Below are positions 60,958-64,000 of a DNA stretch of 64,000 nt, in pieces. The stretch comes from Mucidula mucida (lineage: Eukaryota > Basidiomycota > Agaricomycetes > Agaricales > Physalacriaceae): positions 164,812 to 228,811 of the forward strand of contig JADNYV010000046.1 in the NCBI GenBank assembly GCA_015501055.1, in the 5' to 3' direction. Made by a program: the position numbers and the translations under genes. The stretch's first letter is position 1; each line of letters begins with the position of its first letter. Below the pieces are notes generated by a model. The model worked only from the letters and a program-made list of their open reading frames with translations. It was not told the origin of the DNA and did no database searches.

Positions 60958-62013
60958 TCAGATCTCCCATGCCAGCACTCGAAGAGTCATGAATATGGGA
61001 CAAAGAAGACGCACGAGAGGTGCGCGTTCAAAACGTGATCTAACTTCCGTCAATCTCCATACTTTAAGGAAGGAGAAACTCACTGCAAATTCACGGTCAG
61101 ACTGAGCCACATCCATACATCCACCACCGCGACAGGCAATCATCCCACTCGGAGATGCAGACTTGTAGTCCTCGATAACATCCATATGCTTCGCTGGGCA
61201 GTTCTTGTCACCCGCGATATGGCCGAGCCAGAGAGCAATAATGTGCGAACACTGACGCACATCCGTCGATGGGGCACGAAAAACGCGTTTTTCAAATGTA
61301 CACCTAGAATATGAACTGTGAAATGAGTACCATCCGATACTAAAGACAAAATGTAAAGCGAAGTCCTTACTTTCACGCCCCCTTTTCGTAGTGAGCGTTT
61401 TGGAACATTTGGAGCACGGGAACACTGGCTTTTCTGGTGGGATCGACAGGCATAGGAGGAGTTAATGCGTTGTAGATAGTCGACGATGCTTTATAGTCGA
61501 AATTGGCCCACAGTCGCCCATGGTGGTGGTGTTGGGACTGCTCGAATTGCAGCGGCACTCTTAAATGATTGAAAACCAGATGCTGTCTTTGTGCTAGCAT
61601 GCTCTATGCGCTGAAGCATTGCTGTCGGCTCCGAGAGAACAAGTTCTTCTAGAGAGCCCCAGATGGCAATCTTCGCTTGGTTGTGAACATATCGACGCAC
61701 TTATCACCAGCCTTGATTATCAGTTGAAAGGACAGAGTTGTCAGGACGGATAATGCAATCGATGTAAAGTGATAGTGTACTGCTTACTGTGAGTTCATGC
61801 GTGGCCACCATACGGCCTTCTTCCTCCACAAAACCAGCTCGGAAGAAACGAGTTGAGAACACATATCGATCCATTAGTAAGGCAGCCGATACAGAACGCT
61901 CTATGCTAACTCTTATCAACATGCTCGCATCATGTCAACGCACACTTTTCGCTTTTCCGGAGGCTGCCGTACAGTGCTCCCGCCTCAATGCGGCTGTTCC
62001 GGCGAAATGACAT
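60958..62013 (-). pseudogene. gene-like region, probably a decayed gene, family unknown
   Basis: Minus-strand stretches look protein-like but do not join cleanly. In 5'-3' order: MSFRRNSRIEAGALYGSL (near 62010); MDRYVFSTRFFRAGFVEEEG (61872-61790); RRYVHNQAKIAIWGSLEELV with TASGFQSFKSAAAIRA (61697-61520); NFDYKASSTIYNALTPPMPV (about 61500-61440); FPCSKCSKTLTTKRGRE (about 61425-61370); CTFEKRVFRAPSTDVRQ, then KHMDVIEDYKSASPSGMIAC and RGGGCMDVAQSDREF (61300-61090). Paired cysteines suggest a zinc-binding module. Some joins have acceptable splice sites, for example the donor near 61372. Others meet stops, such as near 61650. I do not recognise the family. It may be an intact gene whose splicing I misread. 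Confidence 0.35.
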
Positions 62014-63999
62014 TTCATTTTGCTCACGAACTACACGTGTTTCGGAACGAGTAACGGGAAAGCGTAGCACTCTGACAACCTCGGTGCGGCGATGCTATCA
62101 CCCTGATGAGGTCGCAGTCGGTGTCTTGGGATAGCTTCAACCGGTGATTTGTAAATTATAGGACGAAGACTTACAGTGAAGGTATGTTTGTGGGCGTCAC
62201 CACAATTCTACACCGGAAGAGTAGGAGATCTAGGAGAGGAACATAATCCGCCCAATAAAAGGAAAGTCGGTTGGCAGTAATGAGACCTGGGAGGAGAGGT
62301 AGGCATTATGTGCGCCCCGCAGTGGAGGTTTGGCGATTGCTTATTGCGCGACCTCTACAGCTAGATATTGGGCTCCAGGAATGAATGACTCGAGGCGTCT
62401 CTGGGAAAGGCGCTGGACAGCGAGAATGAGCCAAGCGACACAAGATGGATACGTACGAGGACACAGCTAGTATGACAGTCACTCATCAAGCTTTTCTCGC
62501 GACGGCGCGCGCCGCGTCCATGTCCAGGTATGGCTCCTCTCCGCAATTTCCAAGTTCGGATCGCGTACTTTACGCAATGCGCGTCGCTGGCTGTCTTGCT
62601 GACATGTGTTGCGGCAGTGATGGCTGATTAACAGGGCTAGGTCAAATTGGACATAGACTCGACCAAGCCATGTCGAAGTCCAGAATTAGTGCGGGAGTAA
62701 AGACGTGCCAAAGAGACATCAACAACTCGAACAAAGCACGTCGATGAAGGCAGGAAACAGAAATAATACAAACTCCGACGGCAACGAAGTGCGGTTCCGC
62801 TCTCACTGCGACACATCCAAACTCTCAAGTCCGTGTTTTGAAGTCACTGAGGACGTGGGTGTTGTTAGCTTCTTCTGGCTTTCTTTCTTTCCTTCAATCT
62901 CCTTTTATTTCCTCACATCAAATGGCCAGGTCGGGGTTGTACGGTAACAATAAATTTTTCCTGCCTGTCTAATGCTGTCTCCTTGGTCTCATCACAGCGT
63001 AGTATCGTCGCTTGTGAATACGGAACGTTTTGGCCTGCGTGTAACTGCCAGTTCACAATATCTATTCGACGAACTACAAAGCGAGCCTGGCGACGACATG
63101 ATCCCCTTTAATTTTCGCACATCCGATGCGACCTACCAACCTTCATCGCTGTAGAAAGTTCTCACTGATCAAAACACAATCATCGTTTAAGAACATAGCT
63201 ATAATCACCTCCATTCAACGTGCCGCGCGATCACCGTGCTCACCCGTTCGGATAGTGTTCAGCGCTCTATTCTTACAGCCTCGCCGATGTCTGTATCTGG
63301 CGCTACAGGTTATCTGAAGCAGGAGACGGGAAGGTAGATTACAGTGAGCAATTCTGCTTGTACCCCCAGCGTTCATTTGGCTACGCCAATAGGCAGAGCA
63401 ATCTTTCTCCCGGCCGAGATGAATGATTCCATGAGATGTTAACGCAAGCATCTCCACCAGATACGCAAGGAACGGCTTAGCCTTTGTGCCACTACAAGTG
63501 TGAACGCTGTCCAGGCATACGGGCCAATGTTGTACAGCGTTGTATCAATATATGGAGTAAGAAAACAGCATTTGTCCCAGACACGGCCGGATCTGACGTG
63601 AACAAGATCAGGCCTGAGCCCACGCTTGCTATACTCAGTCGACAGCAATGAAGTGAAGTATTTAATGGGTCTGAAGACACTCCTACAAAAAACGCGCTCT
63701 GGTCATGAATTTGGTGATTTCTGGCCCCCTCCCGCCTTCGAAGGCCTCCAAATACCAATGAGGTCTACAAACAACTTGTACGGTCGTTTTAAGTCTGTCC
63801 AATGGTACGTGACTTACTCTGACTTTACAGTACTATCCCTCGATATCGAACTTTTCAAAATCTTAATTACAAGTCTTCCAGCGAAGGTTTTATATGTTTG
63901 GCGGCTATTCCACAGGAACTCATTCACTTGCTAGGCGGCTTGGTTCCACATGTTGAATTGTGGACACCAATCATTGAAACGATTACTTCGAGTCTGCAG
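62014..63999. other. right-edge region, no gene confirmed
   Basis: About 2 kb with scattered short frames and no recognisable domain. At the very end, from about 63815 on the plus strand, one frame reads FICLAAIPQELIHLLGGLVPH followed by VELWTPIIETITSSLQ. It looks coding and remains open to the window edge, so it may be the beginning of a gene that continues outside. No start or splice site could be fixed (a 26-nt gap at 63806-63831 is too short for an intron). Confidence 0.3.
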
Positions 64000-64000
64000 A

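Overview
The window reads as a chromosome segment from a mushroom-forming basidiomycete (Agaricomycetes). Genes are close together and cut by many introns of about 45-60 nt. Protein families fit (a fungal Zn2Cys6 regulator, a DUF6533-type membrane protein, a fungal-type PAL, an agaric-style protein kinase), and Ty1/copia and Ty3/gypsy elements sit at one end. All calls were made by eye from the sequence; no database was searched.

Left part (1-31 kb) is gene-dense and largely housekeeping. In order: a DUF6533-like membrane protein (+, about 0.78-1.68 kb); an acidic Ser-rich orphan (+); mitochondrial glutamyl-tRNA synthetase (+), convergent with the N-recognin E3 ligase UBR1 (-); a twin-CX9C protein resembling NDUFAF8 (+), head-to-head with UBR1; a DUF1746/Dsc4-like membrane protein (-), head-to-head with the very large lipid-transfer protein CSF1 (+, 13.8-24.6 kb); YIP1 (-), head-to-head with the ribosome-biogenesis factor NSA2 (+); and the Paf1-complex subunit CTR9 (+).

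Middle part (31-50.5 kb): a Zn2Cys6 transcription factor (-), TFIIH subunit SSL1 (-), a NIPA-type Mg2+ transporter (-), phenylalanine ammonia-lyase (+), a four-helix membrane protein with an acidic tail (+), an MMT-type mitochondrial CDF transporter (-), an active-looking protein kinase (-) and a small unknown gene (-).

Right part (50.5-64 kb) is repeat-rich. A 5'-truncated copia element (RT/RNase H plus 3' LTR) abuts a 6.5-kb chromodomain Ty3/gypsy element with two LTRs of about 520 bp. That element has lost its reading frames, has no target-site duplication, and carries a self-complementary primer-binding site of the Tf1 kind. Just beyond it lie a tiny C2H2 zinc-finger gene and decayed or unrecognised sequence.

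The clearest small-scale surprise is NSA2. Its conserved N-terminus (MPQNEYIE) can only be rebuilt from a 3-nt first coding exon (ATG) plus a 6-nt micro-exon (Pro-Gln), which together give a 260-aa protein of exactly the family length. Three introns in the window appear to use GC-AG borders. No previously unknown multi-gene system was found. The genes look like independent housekeeping units arranged in head-to-head pairs.
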